NCBI GenBank assembly: GCA_946535225.1
Contig: CAMNDJ010000002.1
Span: 1-64,000, forward strand
Direction of reading: 5' to 3'
Source: an uncultured Lachnospiraceae bacterium
GTDB lineage: Bacteria > Bacillota > Clostridia > Lachnospirales > Lachnospiraceae
Length of the DNA stretch: 64,000 nt
The notes under the pieces are model-generated. The model had not been told where the DNA came from and searched no databases. It saw only the letters and a program-made list of their open reading frames with translations. Of this stretch, positions 28,557-37,588 are shown one piece after another. A program made the position numbers and the translations under genes. The stretch's first letter is position 1. The number at the start of each line of letters is the position of its first letter.

Positions 28557-29780
28557 ATGAAAGAGAAGGTTGTACTTGCTTATTCGGGCGGATTGGATAC
28601 TACGGTGATAATCCCCTGGCTTAAGGAGAATTATGATTATGATGTAGTCTGCGTCTGCGGTAACTGCGGACAGGCAGAGGAGCTGGACGGACTTGAGGAA
28701 AGAGCATTATCTTCAGGTGCTTCCAAGCTTTATATAGAGGATATCACGGATGAGTTCTGCGATGATTTCATTATGCCCTGTGTAAAGGCTCATGCGGTAT
28801 ACGAGAATAAGTACCTCTTAGGTACATCTATGGCTCGCCCGGCGATCGCCAAGAGACTTGTTGAGGTGGCACGTAAGGAGGGCGCGACAGCCATCTGCCA
28901 CGGTGCTACAGGTAAGGGTAACGACCAGATCAGATTTGAGCTTGGTATCAAGGCACTGGCTCCCGACCTTAAGATAATCGCTGCATGGAGAGATCCCAAG
29001 TGGAATATGAATTCGCGCGAAGAGGAGATCGAGTACTGCAGACAGCACGGTATACATCTTCCTTTCTCTGCTGATTCAAGCTACAGCCGTGACAGGAACT
29101 TATGGCATATAAGCCACGAAGGTCTTGAACTCGAGGATCCTGCTAATGAGCCTAATTACGAGCATCTTCTCGTACTTTCCACAACACCGGAGAAGGCTCC
29201 GGATGAACCCGAGTATGTGACGATGACATTTGAGAAGGGTACTCCGGTATCACTTAACGGCAAGAAGATGAAGGTTTCCGAGATCATCACTGAGCTTAAC
29301 AGGTTAGGCGGCAAGCACGGTATCGGTATCATAGACATAGTTGAGAACAGAGTCGTAGGCATGAAGAGCCGCGGCGTATATGAGACACCCGGAGGAACGA
29401 TCCTCTACGAAGCTCATCAGCAGTTAGAGGAGCTCATCCTTGACAGAGATACATATGCACTCAAGGCTGACCTCGGCAATAAGTTCGCTCAGGTCGTATA
29501 TGAAGGCAAGTGGTTCACACCGCTTCGTGAAGCACTTCAGGCATTCATCGAGAGCACACAGCAGTATGTCACCGGTGAAGTTAAGTTCAAGCTCTATAAG
29601 GGCAATATAATAAAGGCCGGCACGACATCACCTTATTCACTTTATAACGAGAGCATCGCTTCATTCACGACAGGTGATATGTACGATCACCATGATGCAG
29701 AGGGCTTCATCAATCTCTTCGGATTGTCTACGAAGGTAAGAGCCCTTAAGCTTCAGGAAGCGGGAGTGCTTAAGAAGTAA
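28557..29780 (+). CDS. argG: argininosuccinate synthase
   Basis: [41 protein letters not shown] before ATG 28557. Confidence 0.97.
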   Translation: MKEKVVLAYSGGLDTTVIIPWLKENYDYDVVCVCGNCGQAEELDGLEERALSSGASKLYIEDITDEFCDDFIMPCVKAHAVYENKYLLGTSMARPAIAKRLVEVARKEGATAICHGATGKGNDQIRFELGIKALAPDLKIIAAWRDPKWNMNSREEEIEYCRQHGIHLPFSADSSYSRDRNLWHISHEGLELEDPANEPNYEHLLVLSTTPEKAPDEPEYVTMTFEKGTPVSLNGKKMKVSEIITELNRLGGKHGIGIIDIVENRVVGMKSRGVYETPGGTILYEAHQQLEELILDRDTYALKADLGNKFAQVVYEGKWFTPLREALQAFIESTQQYVTGEVKFKLYKGNIIKAGTTSPYSLYNESIASFTTGDMYDHHDAEGFINLFGLSTKVRALKLQEAGVLKK

Positions 29781-29798
29781 TTGAGTTAAGATAGGGTC

Positions 29799-29827
29799 GG
29801 AAGTGCGCGGATATTCCGCGCATTTCC
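29799..29827 (+). other. 13-bp intercistronic hairpin without U-tract
   Basis: GGAAGTGCGCGGA tat TCCGCGCATTTCC (one G-T pair). Confidence 0.7.
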
Positions 29828-29874
29828 AATGTAGTACGGACTATATGCCACGCTGTGCGGTATGGAGGATTATA

Positions 29875-30759
29875 ATGGAACAAAAAGAGATGGACGAACT
29901 GTTAAGAAAGGCCGAGGTACTCATAGAGGCGCTTCCCTATATACAGCAGTTTAACAGGAAGATCATAGTAGTCAAATACGGCGGATCCGCAATGAGCAAT
30001 GAAGAACTGCAGAAGAATGTCATCAAGGATGTGACGCTGCTTAAGCTCGTCGGCTTCAAGCCGATCATCGTACACGGCGGCGGCAAGGCTATCAGCAAGT
30101 GGGTCGAGAAGTCGGGCAAGGAGCCTAAGTTCGTTAACGGTCTGAGAGTAACGGATGAGGACACTATGGAGATAGCCGAGATGGTGCTTGGCAGAGTGGG
30201 CAAGAACCTTGTCAGAATGGTCGAGGAACTCGGCGTCAGAGCGGTCAGCATCTCGGGTAAGGACGGTGGACTGCTTAAGTGTGACAGGAAGTATTCAGAC
30301 GGTCAGGACATAGGATTCGTTGGAGATGTAAGAGAAGTCGATCCCAAGATACTCTATGATCTGCTTGAGACAGATTTCCTTCCGATAGTCGCACCGATCG
30401 GACTTGATGATGATTTTAATACATACAATATCAATGCCGATGATGCGGCCTGTGCCATAGCCAAGGCAGTAGGTGCCAATAAACTCGTATTCCTTACGGA
30501 TACGGAAGGGTTGTATAAGGACTTTAACGACAAATCTTCTTTTATCTCGAGAATATCGGCTTCGGATGCGGACAGGCTGATCGCTGACGGAATGATAGGC
30601 GGCGGTATGCTGCCTAAGCTTACGAACTGTACTGATGCCGTAAAGAACGGTGTATACAATGTCCATATCCTGGACGGAAGGATACCGCACAGTATGTTGC
30701 TTGAGATATTCACAAGCAAAGGTATCGGGACGATGATCATCCCTGATAATGTGAGGTAG
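29875..30759 (+). CDS. argB: acetylglutamate kinase
   Basis: [32 protein letters not shown] 29875 after GGAGG. Confidence 0.97.
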   Translation: MEQKEMDELLRKAEVLIEALPYIQQFNRKIIVVKYGGSAMSNEELQKNVIKDVTLLKLVGFKPIIVHGGGKAISKWVEKSGKEPKFVNGLRVTDEDTMEIAEMVLGRVGKNLVRMVEELGVRAVSISGKDGGLLKCDRKYSDGQDIGFVGDVREVDPKILYDLLETDFLPIVAPIGLDDDFNTYNINADDAACAIAKAVGANKLVFLTDTEGLYKDFNDKSSFISRISASDADRLIADGMIGGGMLPKLTNCTDAVKNGVYNVHILDGRIPHSMLLEIFTSKGIGTMIIPDNVR

Positions 30760-30800
30760 GCTACAGACGGATCGAAAACTGTCTCACATGGAGGATTATT

Positions 30801-31988
30801 ATGAATAAGACGATCGAAATGGCGGAAGCCAATATACTTCATACTTATAACAGGTTTCAGATAGTGCTCGATCACGGTAAAGGGACGAGACTCTATGATG
30901 ACGGGGGCAGAGAATACCTTGATTTCTTCTCGGGTATCGGTGTTTATGCGCTTGGTCACGGTAATACCGAACTTAATGATGCCATCAAGGCACAGGTGGA
31001 CAAACTCGTCCACTGTTCCAACCTCTATTACAATGAGCCTGCGGCCAAGGCTGCGGCCAAGCTCAATACACTTGCGGGCATGGATAAGGTGTTCTTTACG
31101 AATTCCGGAGCAGAGGCTATAGAGGGAGCGTTAAAGGCTGCGATCAAGTATGCATATCTTAAAGACAAAAGACACGATCATGAGATAATCGCACTCGATC
31201 ATTCATTCCACGGAAGAACATTAGGAGCCCTGGCTGTTACCGGCAAGGCTGCATACAGAGAGGCCTATGCACCTTTTGTGGCTGATGCGAGATTTGCAAA
31301 TATGAACGATCTTAAGTCGGTGACTGATCTGGTCAACGACAGGACCTGTGCGATCATAATGGAGACTGTACAGGGTGAAGGCGGTATATATCCTGCAGAT
31401 AAGGAATTCATAGAGGGTGTATATAAACTGTGCAGGGAGAAGGACATACTGTTGATATTAGATGAGATACAGTGCGGACTCTACAGGACGGGACAGCCCT
31501 ATGCATTCATGCATTATGATGTCAGGCCCGATATCCTTACGACTGCGAAGGCCCTCGGTAACGGTATACCGATCGGAGCTTTTCTCTTAAATAAAAAGGT
31601 GGCGGAGGCTTCCCTTGTTGCCGGTGATCACGGCACTACTTACGGCGGTAATCCTCTTGCGACTGCAGCTGCTGATAAGGTCCTTGAGCTGTTGGAGAGC
31701 ACGAGAGTATTGGATAACGTGCGTAATTTAACTCCGTATCTTGAAGAAAAACTGGATGCACTGGTCGCAAAATATCCTTGTATTAAGGAACGCAGAGGCA
31801 AGGGCTTCATGCAGGGACTTGAACTTGACGGAGTTGCACCCGGTGAGATAGTGAATAAGGGGATCGAAAAAGGGATACTTATGTTGACTGCAGGAGTCAA
31901 TGTGCTGAGACTGCTTCCTCCGCTCGTGATAACGAAGGAAGATATAGACAGGATGTATGAGATACTTGATGAGGTATTCGCTTCATGA
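30801..31988 (+). CDS. argD: acetylornithine aminotransferase
   Basis: DFFSGIGVYALGHG, FFTNSGAEAIEGALKAA, LDEIQCGLYRTG, TTAKALGNGIPIGAF. Confidence 0.95.
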   Translation: MNKTIEMAEANILHTYNRFQIVLDHGKGTRLYDDGGREYLDFFSGIGVYALGHGNTELNDAIKAQVDKLVHCSNLYYNEPAAKAAAKLNTLAGMDKVFFTNSGAEAIEGALKAAIKYAYLKDKRHDHEIIALDHSFHGRTLGALAVTGKAAYREAYAPFVADARFANMNDLKSVTDLVNDRTCAIIMETVQGEGGIYPADKEFIEGVYKLCREKDILLILDEIQCGLYRTGQPYAFMHYDVRPDILTTAKALGNGIPIGAFLLNKKVAEASLVAGDHGTTYGGNPLATAAADKVLELLESTRVLDNVRNLTPYLEEKLDALVAKYPCIKERRGKGFMQGLELDGVAPGEIVNKGIEKGILMLTAGVNVLRLLPPLVITKEDIDRMYEILDEVFAS

Positions 31989-33532
31989 AGGAGAACAAAA
32001 GACTGATCGCGGTAATACTCTGTGCGGTCATGGTCATATGGGCATTGATCATCGGGCTTAGGCCCCTGCCCGAGAATAACAGCATCACGGTCGCTCCCGA
32101 CTACAACGACTCGTTGGTTGTATGGTATACGGATGAATCCATGACGGATTATCTTAATGCCATGGCCGTGGAATATCATGAGAACGGCGGAATAAGGGTG
32201 TTGCCCAGACTTAAGGGCTCGAGCGAATACATAGAATCCGTATACAGGGCATCGATAGATGATGACGGAGCACCGGATGTCTATATATTGAGTAATGATG
32301 CTTTGGAGAAGGCCTATCTGTCAGGTTGTGCGAGAGTAGTGGATGAAGGAGAAGAAGTACTGAATACTCTGTCTTTTCCTTCTACGGCACTTAATGCAGT
32401 TACCTACAAAGGGCATAAGGTCGGCTACCCTTATTATTTCGAGACCTGTGCTCTGCTGTATAACAAGACATATCTTCGCGAGATGATAACCAATAAGGTC
32501 ATTGCCGAGAATGCTGCTGAACCTGAAGGGGATAATGCTTTCGCAGAGGAAGAGGGAAGCGAAGAAGAATTACAGACAGAAGCGGTTCCTGCTGAGGGAA
32601 CGCCGGAATTTGCGGAATATATCGAGAATAAGATATCGGAATCGATCCCAACTACATTTGATGAACTGCTTGCATTCGCTGACAGTTATGATGCACCCGA
32701 GAAGGTAGAGGGTATGTTCAAATGGGACGTCAGGGATGTTTTCTTTAACTATTTTTTCATAGGTAATTATATCAATATCGGCGGTGAGTGCGGTGACGAT
32801 ATCGGATCTATCGATGTCTATAATATGGACGCGATCAAAGCGATGAATCTGTTTCAGAGCCTTAACGGTTTCTTCGCATTCGAATCAAGCGATGTCACAT
32901 ATGATCTGGTGGTGGACGAGTTCGAGGAAGGCAAACTCGTATTTGCCACGGCCACATCGGATATAATAAAAAGGCTGGATGATGCAAGAGAAGCCGGCGA
33001 ATTTGAGTATGAATACGGACTGGCCATGCTTCCGGATATAAGCGAGGGGATGGACAGCAGGAGTCTGTCGGTCACAGAGGCCATAGTTGTGAACGGTTAT
33101 ACCGACAAAGCAGCAGAGGCAGAGGCATTTGCACGCTTCCTCTCAGTCACTCATGCATCCGATCTCTATGACAGAACCGGCAAGATCCCTGCGGCTACAG
33201 GCTTTATAGACTATAGCACAGATGAGACGCATGCTTCTTTAAAGGCATTTGCCGATGAATACTCTTATTCCGTTCCGATGCCCAAGCTCATGACGACTTC
33301 CAATTACTGGCTGTTACTTGAGGATGCATTTGCGGGAATATGGTCGGGCAGTGACGTATCCGGTACGCTCAAAGATCTGGCCGAGCAGCTTCAGCTGCAG
33401 ATCACGGGTGAGGAAGTGACGCTTTACTATATCTCTATCCCGAGAGAAGAAGAGGATATAGAGTATCTGGATGAGGATGCGCTCTCTAAGGAAGCCAAGG
33501 ATGAGAACGGTTCGCCCGGACAGGACAGGTAG
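31985..33532 (+). CDS. extracellular solute-binding protein (family 1-like), orphan
   Basis: signal/anchor AVILCAVMVIWALIIGL; SLVVWYTDESMTDYLNAMAVEY; ATFLS-type C-terminal AEAFARFLSVTHASDLYDRTGKIPA; overlaps argD stop. Confidence 0.82.
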   Translation: MKENKRLIAVILCAVMVIWALIIGLRPLPENNSITVAPDYNDSLVVWYTDESMTDYLNAMAVEYHENGGIRVLPRLKGSSEYIESVYRASIDDDGAPDVYILSNDALEKAYLSGCARVVDEGEEVLNTLSFPSTALNAVTYKGHKVGYPYYFETCALLYNKTYLREMITNKVIAENAAEPEGDNAFAEEEGSEEELQTEAVPAEGTPEFAEYIENKISESIPTTFDELLAFADSYDAPEKVEGMFKWDVRDVFFNYFFIGNYINIGGECGDDIGSIDVYNMDAIKAMNLFQSLNGFFAFESSDVTYDLVVDEFEEGKLVFATATSDIIKRLDDAREAGEFEYEYGLAMLPDISEGMDSRSLSVTEAIVVNGYTDKAAEAEAFARFLSVTHASDLYDRTGKIPAATGFIDYSTDETHASLKAFADEYSYSVPMPKLMTTSNYWLLLEDAFAGIWSGSDVSGTLKDLAEQLQLQITGEEVTLYYISIPREEEDIEYLDEDALSKEAKDENGSPGQDR

Positions 33533-33569
33533 TCAGAGGGCAAAACATTAAGTCCGGTCGATTTTTCAC

Positions 33570-33598
33570 TTGCATATCGCACGCATTTCATAGATAAT
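33570..33598 (+). promoter_or_regulatory. candidate promoter of comEA-like gene
   Basis: TTGCAT - 17 nt - GATAAT. Confidence 0.45.
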
Positions 33599-33615
33599 TA
33601 ACTTGTCATATGGAG

Positions 33616-33644
33616 ACCTGCTTCCGTCGATCGGGAAGCGAGGT
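33616..33644 (+). promoter_or_regulatory. SD-sequestering leader hairpin
   Basis: ACCT-GCTTCC (33616-33625) pairs with GGAAGC-g-AGGT (33634-33644), covering the GAGG Shine-Dalgarno of ATG 33649. Confidence 0.6.
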
Positions 33645-33648
33645 ATCA

Positions 33649-34362
33649 ATGTATATTTTCAACAGTATAAGAAGCCTTGTGCGGAAAAACACAGGGCTCT
33701 TAGTGTGTCTGCAATTAGCACTCTTTATCCCTTTTATCACGGGCTGCGCAGAAGGGGAGACTCTTTATGAGATAGATAAAGAAGATGCTTTGATAAAAGC
33801 GGAGGTTCAGACCGGGGTTCAGTCGGAGGAACAACTCTTATCAGCCGGCTCAACCGAAGAGCAGACAGGCGTATCGCATGAAGATACGGAAACAGAAGAT
33901 AAGGTTCTGATCGTCCATCTGTGCGGTGCTGTCAACAATCCGGGCGTATATGAGCTTGATATAGACAGCAGGATGATAGACGGGATCAACAAAGCCGGAG
34001 GATTCAGTCCGGATGCCAGTGAGGATTCTCTGAATCTGGCGATGGAGCTTACGGACGGCAGCAGGATATATGTACCGACCAAAGAAGAAGTTAAGGACGG
34101 GGTCGGATACGGAGTGACCTATGGATCGGAGAATCCCGTTACGGATATGAACGGCGGCAGCAATGCCGATACAAAGGTCAATATCAATACGGCAGATGAA
34201 CAAAGGCTGACCACGCTGTCGGGTATCGGGGTCAGCAGGGCTAAGGCCATAATCGCTTACAGGGAAGAGCACGGAGGCTTTAAGACCGTGGAAGAACTGA
34301 TGAATGTAAGCGGTATCGGCAAGGCGAGTTTTGAGAAGTTAAAGAACGATATCACGATATAG
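33649..34362 (+). CDS. ComEA-like protein (SLBB plus helix-hairpin-helix)
   Basis: VHLCGAVNNPGVYELDIDSRMIDGINKAGGF; VNINTADEQRLTTLSGIGVSRAKAIIAYREEHGGF; lipobox-like FITGC. Confidence 0.92.
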   Translation: MYIFNSIRSLVRKNTGLLVCLQLALFIPFITGCAEGETLYEIDKEDALIKAEVQTGVQSEEQLLSAGSTEEQTGVSHEDTETEDKVLIVHLCGAVNNPGVYELDIDSRMIDGINKAGGFSPDASEDSLNLAMELTDGSRIYVPTKEEVKDGVGYGVTYGSENPVTDMNGGSNADTKVNINTADEQRLTTLSGIGVSRAKAIIAYREEHGGFKTVEELMNVSGIGKASFEKLKNDITI

Positions 34363-34427
34363 AAGTATCTGTGATATATAAGGACTCATACGGGTATCGG
34401 ATAAGAGTCAGGCGGGGATAAGAGAAG

Positions 34428-35114
34428 ATGAGTAAGATTCTTGTAGTGGATGATGAGAAACTGATCGTCAAGGGACTTAAGTTTTCCCTTGAACAGGACG
34501 GAATGGAAGTTGACTGCGCATATGACGGCGAAGAGGCGTTGGATTGCGTCAGGAACAATGAATATGATCTTATCCTTTTGGATGTCATGCTGCCTAAGCT
34601 AACAGGGTTTGAAGTCTGTGCCGCCATAAGGGAATTCTCAAATGTTCCGATCATCATGCTGACCGCAAGAGGCGAAGATGAGGACAAGATCTTAGGTTTG
34701 GACCACGGCGCCGACGATTATATGACCAAGCCTTTCAATATATTGGAGGTAAAGGCCAGGATCAAGGCCATAATGCGCAGAATGCATGCATCAGGTACTC
34801 CGGGCAGGGTTCCCGAGAGCATAGAATGCGGTGAGCTTAAGATGTCCGTGGATCTAAGGCGCGTGACCATAGGTGAGAAGGAGATACGACTCACATCCAA
34901 GGAATTCGATATACTGAAGCTGTTGCTCATCAATCCGGGAAGGATATACAGCAGAGACGATCTGCTTAAGACCATATGGGGAAGCGGGACTCCTGCGGAT
35001 GCGCGTACGGTTGACGTGCATGTAAGGCGTCTCAGAGAGAAGATTGAGAGAGACCCCGGTAACCCTGAGTATGTATTCACCAAATGGGGCTGCGGTTATT
35101 ACAATAAGAGATAG
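34428..35114 (+). CDS. OmpR/PhoB-type response regulator
   Basis: ILVVDDEKLIVKGL, LILLDVMLPKLTGFE, C-terminal winged helix LTSKEFDILKLLLINPGRIYSRDDLL. Confidence 0.96.
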   Translation: MSKILVVDDEKLIVKGLKFSLEQDGMEVDCAYDGEEALDCVRNNEYDLILLDVMLPKLTGFEVCAAIREFSNVPIIMLTARGEDEDKILGLDHGADDYMTKPFNILEVKARIKAIMRRMHASGTPGRVPESIECGELKMSVDLRRVTIGEKEIRLTSKEFDILKLLLINPGRIYSRDDLLKTIWGSGTPADARTVDVHVRRLREKIERDPGNPEYVFTKWGCGYYNKR

Positions 35115-35119
35115 GATAA

Positions 35120-36604
35120 GTGAGCATTTCAGACAGATTTAAGGGTTTATATACAGGTTTGGTATCTAAGATCGGAAGCATTCACCTGCTTAGAAGCTTC
35201 CGGTTCAGGATATTTGTTCTGATGCTGGTGATAGGCGTGATCCCGAGTATTTTCATAAGGGCCGCGATATTATCAAGCTATGAGAACAGAGCCATAAGTG
35301 TGCGCGAATCCGAAGTCCAGAATCAGTTAGGTATCATCGCCAAGCATCTTATCACATACGACTATTTAAGAGATCCCACCAACGAAGCCATAAATGCCGA
35401 ATTAGAGCAGATGTCCAATCTGTATGACGGACGTATACTCATAATCGGCGGCAATTTCAAAGCCATCAAGGACACCAACGGTGTCAGTGCAGGCAAGATA
35501 ATAGTATCGGAAGAGGTCATCAAGTGCTTTAAGGGCCAGAAGGTGGTCAATTATGACTCCAAGAACGGTTATATAGAGATGACTACTCCCATAACGGAGA
35601 CGGTGACCGATGAAGAAACGGGAGCCAATACCGATGTTGTCAGGGGAGTGATGTTAAGCAGTGTCTCAACGGATACCATAGCCATGACGATGCGGATAAT
35701 CGGTCGTGTGGCCTGGACTATAGATATAGTGGTCATCGCGATAGTCTTTGCGATCGCGATGCTTTTTTCCAGAGTGCTCACCAAACCCTTCAACAAGGTT
35801 ACCGGTGCCATAAGCGAAGTCGGAGAGGGCTTTACGGATGAAGCACTGTCTGTGCCGGATTATGCGGAGACCGAGCATATAGTTGATGCTTTTAATAAGG
35901 TGCTGGCCAGGATGAGGGCTTTGGATGAATCGAGACAGGAATTTGTCGCAAATGTCTCTCACGAGCTTAAAACACCGATAACTTCAATGAAGATCCTTGC
36001 GGATTCACTGATGGAAGGGCCGGACAAACCGGTAGAACTGTACAGGGAGTTCATGGAAGACATTGCCGGAGAGATCGACAGAGAGGATAAGATAATATCC
36101 GATCTTCTGACGCTCGTAAGGCTTGATAAGACGAATACAGACTTAGATCTTTCGTCCAACAGCATCAATGCGATGATAGAGATGATACTTAAGAGGCTTA
36201 AGCCTATAGCGGCGGGGGCCGAAGTTGAACTTATCTTTGAGAGCGCAAGGGAAGTAGTCACCGGCGTTGATGAGGTCAAACTGAATCTGGCACTTACCAA
36301 TCTCATAGAGAATGCGATCAAATACAACAGACCGGGCGGAAGCGTGTATGTGTCATTAGACTGTGATCATCAGTATTTTACCGTTGAGATAAAGGATACC
36401 GGTATAGGTATACCGGAAGAAGCCTTAGAGCATATATTTGAGAGATTCTACAGGGTGGACAAATCCCATTCAAGAGAGATCGGAGGAACGGGACTCGGTC
36501 TGTCGATAGCCAGGAATATCATAATGATGCACAGAGGAACAGTGAGCGTTGAAAGCGTGACGGGCGAGGGCTCTGTCTTTACTGTTAAGGTACCTTTGGT
36601 ATGA
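35120..36604 (+). CDS. sensor histidine kinase
   Basis: TM, HAMP, FVANVSHELKTPITSMKILADSL, NLIENAIKYNRPGG, GGTGLGLSIARNI. Confidence 0.95.
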   Translation: MSISDRFKGLYTGLVSKIGSIHLLRSFRFRIFVLMLVIGVIPSIFIRAAILSSYENRAISVRESEVQNQLGIIAKHLITYDYLRDPTNEAINAELEQMSNLYDGRILIIGGNFKAIKDTNGVSAGKIIVSEEVIKCFKGQKVVNYDSKNGYIEMTTPITETVTDEETGANTDVVRGVMLSSVSTDTIAMTMRIIGRVAWTIDIVVIAIVFAIAMLFSRVLTKPFNKVTGAISEVGEGFTDEALSVPDYAETEHIVDAFNKVLARMRALDESRQEFVANVSHELKTPITSMKILADSLMEGPDKPVELYREFMEDIAGEIDREDKIISDLLTLVRLDKTNTDLDLSSNSINAMIEMILKRLKPIAAGAEVELIFESAREVVTGVDEVKLNLALTNLIENAIKYNRPGGSVYVSLDCDHQYFTVEIKDTGIGIPEEALEHIFERFYRVDKSHSREIGGTGLGLSIARNIIMMHRGTVSVESVTGEGSVFTVKVPLV

Positions 36605-37551
36605 GAAGAGAAAATAAGATCAAAGATCATATCCGGACAGCCGTTTTATGTCTTAGCATCACCGTATGCATATGCGGATGTGCGTTTACGGGTCATAAAC
36701 AGGGGTCGGAAGCGGCCGATGCTGACGGATCGTATAAGATCTATTGTTTTGACAGGGATGAGAATGCCCTGTTGTCGTACGACTATGTAACCGAGGTAAG
36801 TGACACTGAGTCACTTGCGGGCGAACTGCTTGAAGAAATGAGCAAAAAACCTGATGATATAGAACTCAAAGAGGTGATCAGGGATTTTGAGATCAGGTCA
36901 TATGTCTGTGAAGAAAAACAGATCGTGATCAATACGGATGAAAGATATGCGCTCTTGGAGCCTACGAAAGAGGTGCTTACAAGGGCGGCTATAGTCAGGA
37001 CTCTGGGACAGATAGACGGAATAGAATATATATCGATAAAGGTTAAGGATGAAGATCTGACGGATGCACTGGGACAGCCTGTGGGGCTTATGAGCGCCAC
37101 AGATTTTGTAGACAATCCCGGGGATGAGATAAATGCCTATGAGAACAAGGAACTTGTGCTGTATTTTGCTGACAGTGACGGCTCGGGGCTTATCAAGGCA
37201 ACGAGAACGGTGGAGTACAATACGAGTATATCGCTTGAGAAACTGACTGTGGAACAGCTCATATTGGGTACTGAGTCTAAGCAGCTTCGTGCCACCATCA
37301 ATCCACAGACTAAGATCATCAATGTCACGGTGAAGGATGGCATATGTTATGTCAACCTGGATCCTGCGTTCTTAACTGTCCCCGAGGGCATCAGACCCGA
37401 AGTGATGATATATTCCATAGTGGATTCACTTGTTGAACTGCCGGGAATACAGAAGGTGCAGTTTATGGTCGACGGAGAGAGCGATATAATGATCGCTGAT
37501 TCCGTGAGTCTGACTGATATATATGAGAGAAATCTTGATATCGTAAGATGA
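36601..37551 (+). CDS. GerMN domain-containing lipoprotein
   Basis: lipobox VCICGC; VEQLILGTESKQLRATINPQTKIINVTVKDGICYVNLDPAFLT. Confidence 0.88.
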   Translation: MRRENKIKDHIRTAVLCLSITVCICGCAFTGHKQGSEAADADGSYKIYCFDRDENALLSYDYVTEVSDTESLAGELLEEMSKKPDDIELKEVIRDFEIRSYVCEEKQIVINTDERYALLEPTKEVLTRAAIVRTLGQIDGIEYISIKVKDEDLTDALGQPVGLMSATDFVDNPGDEINAYENKELVLYFADSDGSGLIKATRTVEYNTSISLEKLTVEQLILGTESKQLRATINPQTKIINVTVKDGICYVNLDPAFLTVPEGIRPEVMIYSIVDSLVELPGIQKVQFMVDGESDIMIADSVSLTDIYERNLDIVR

Positions 37552-37588
37552 TCGTCTTTGGCGTTCGCCTGCTTTTTCACAAGAAGAG

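Noticed and set aside
30354-31013. 219-aa antisense ORF spanning argB/argD
   Set aside because: Spans two well-supported genes and has no coding evidence of its own.
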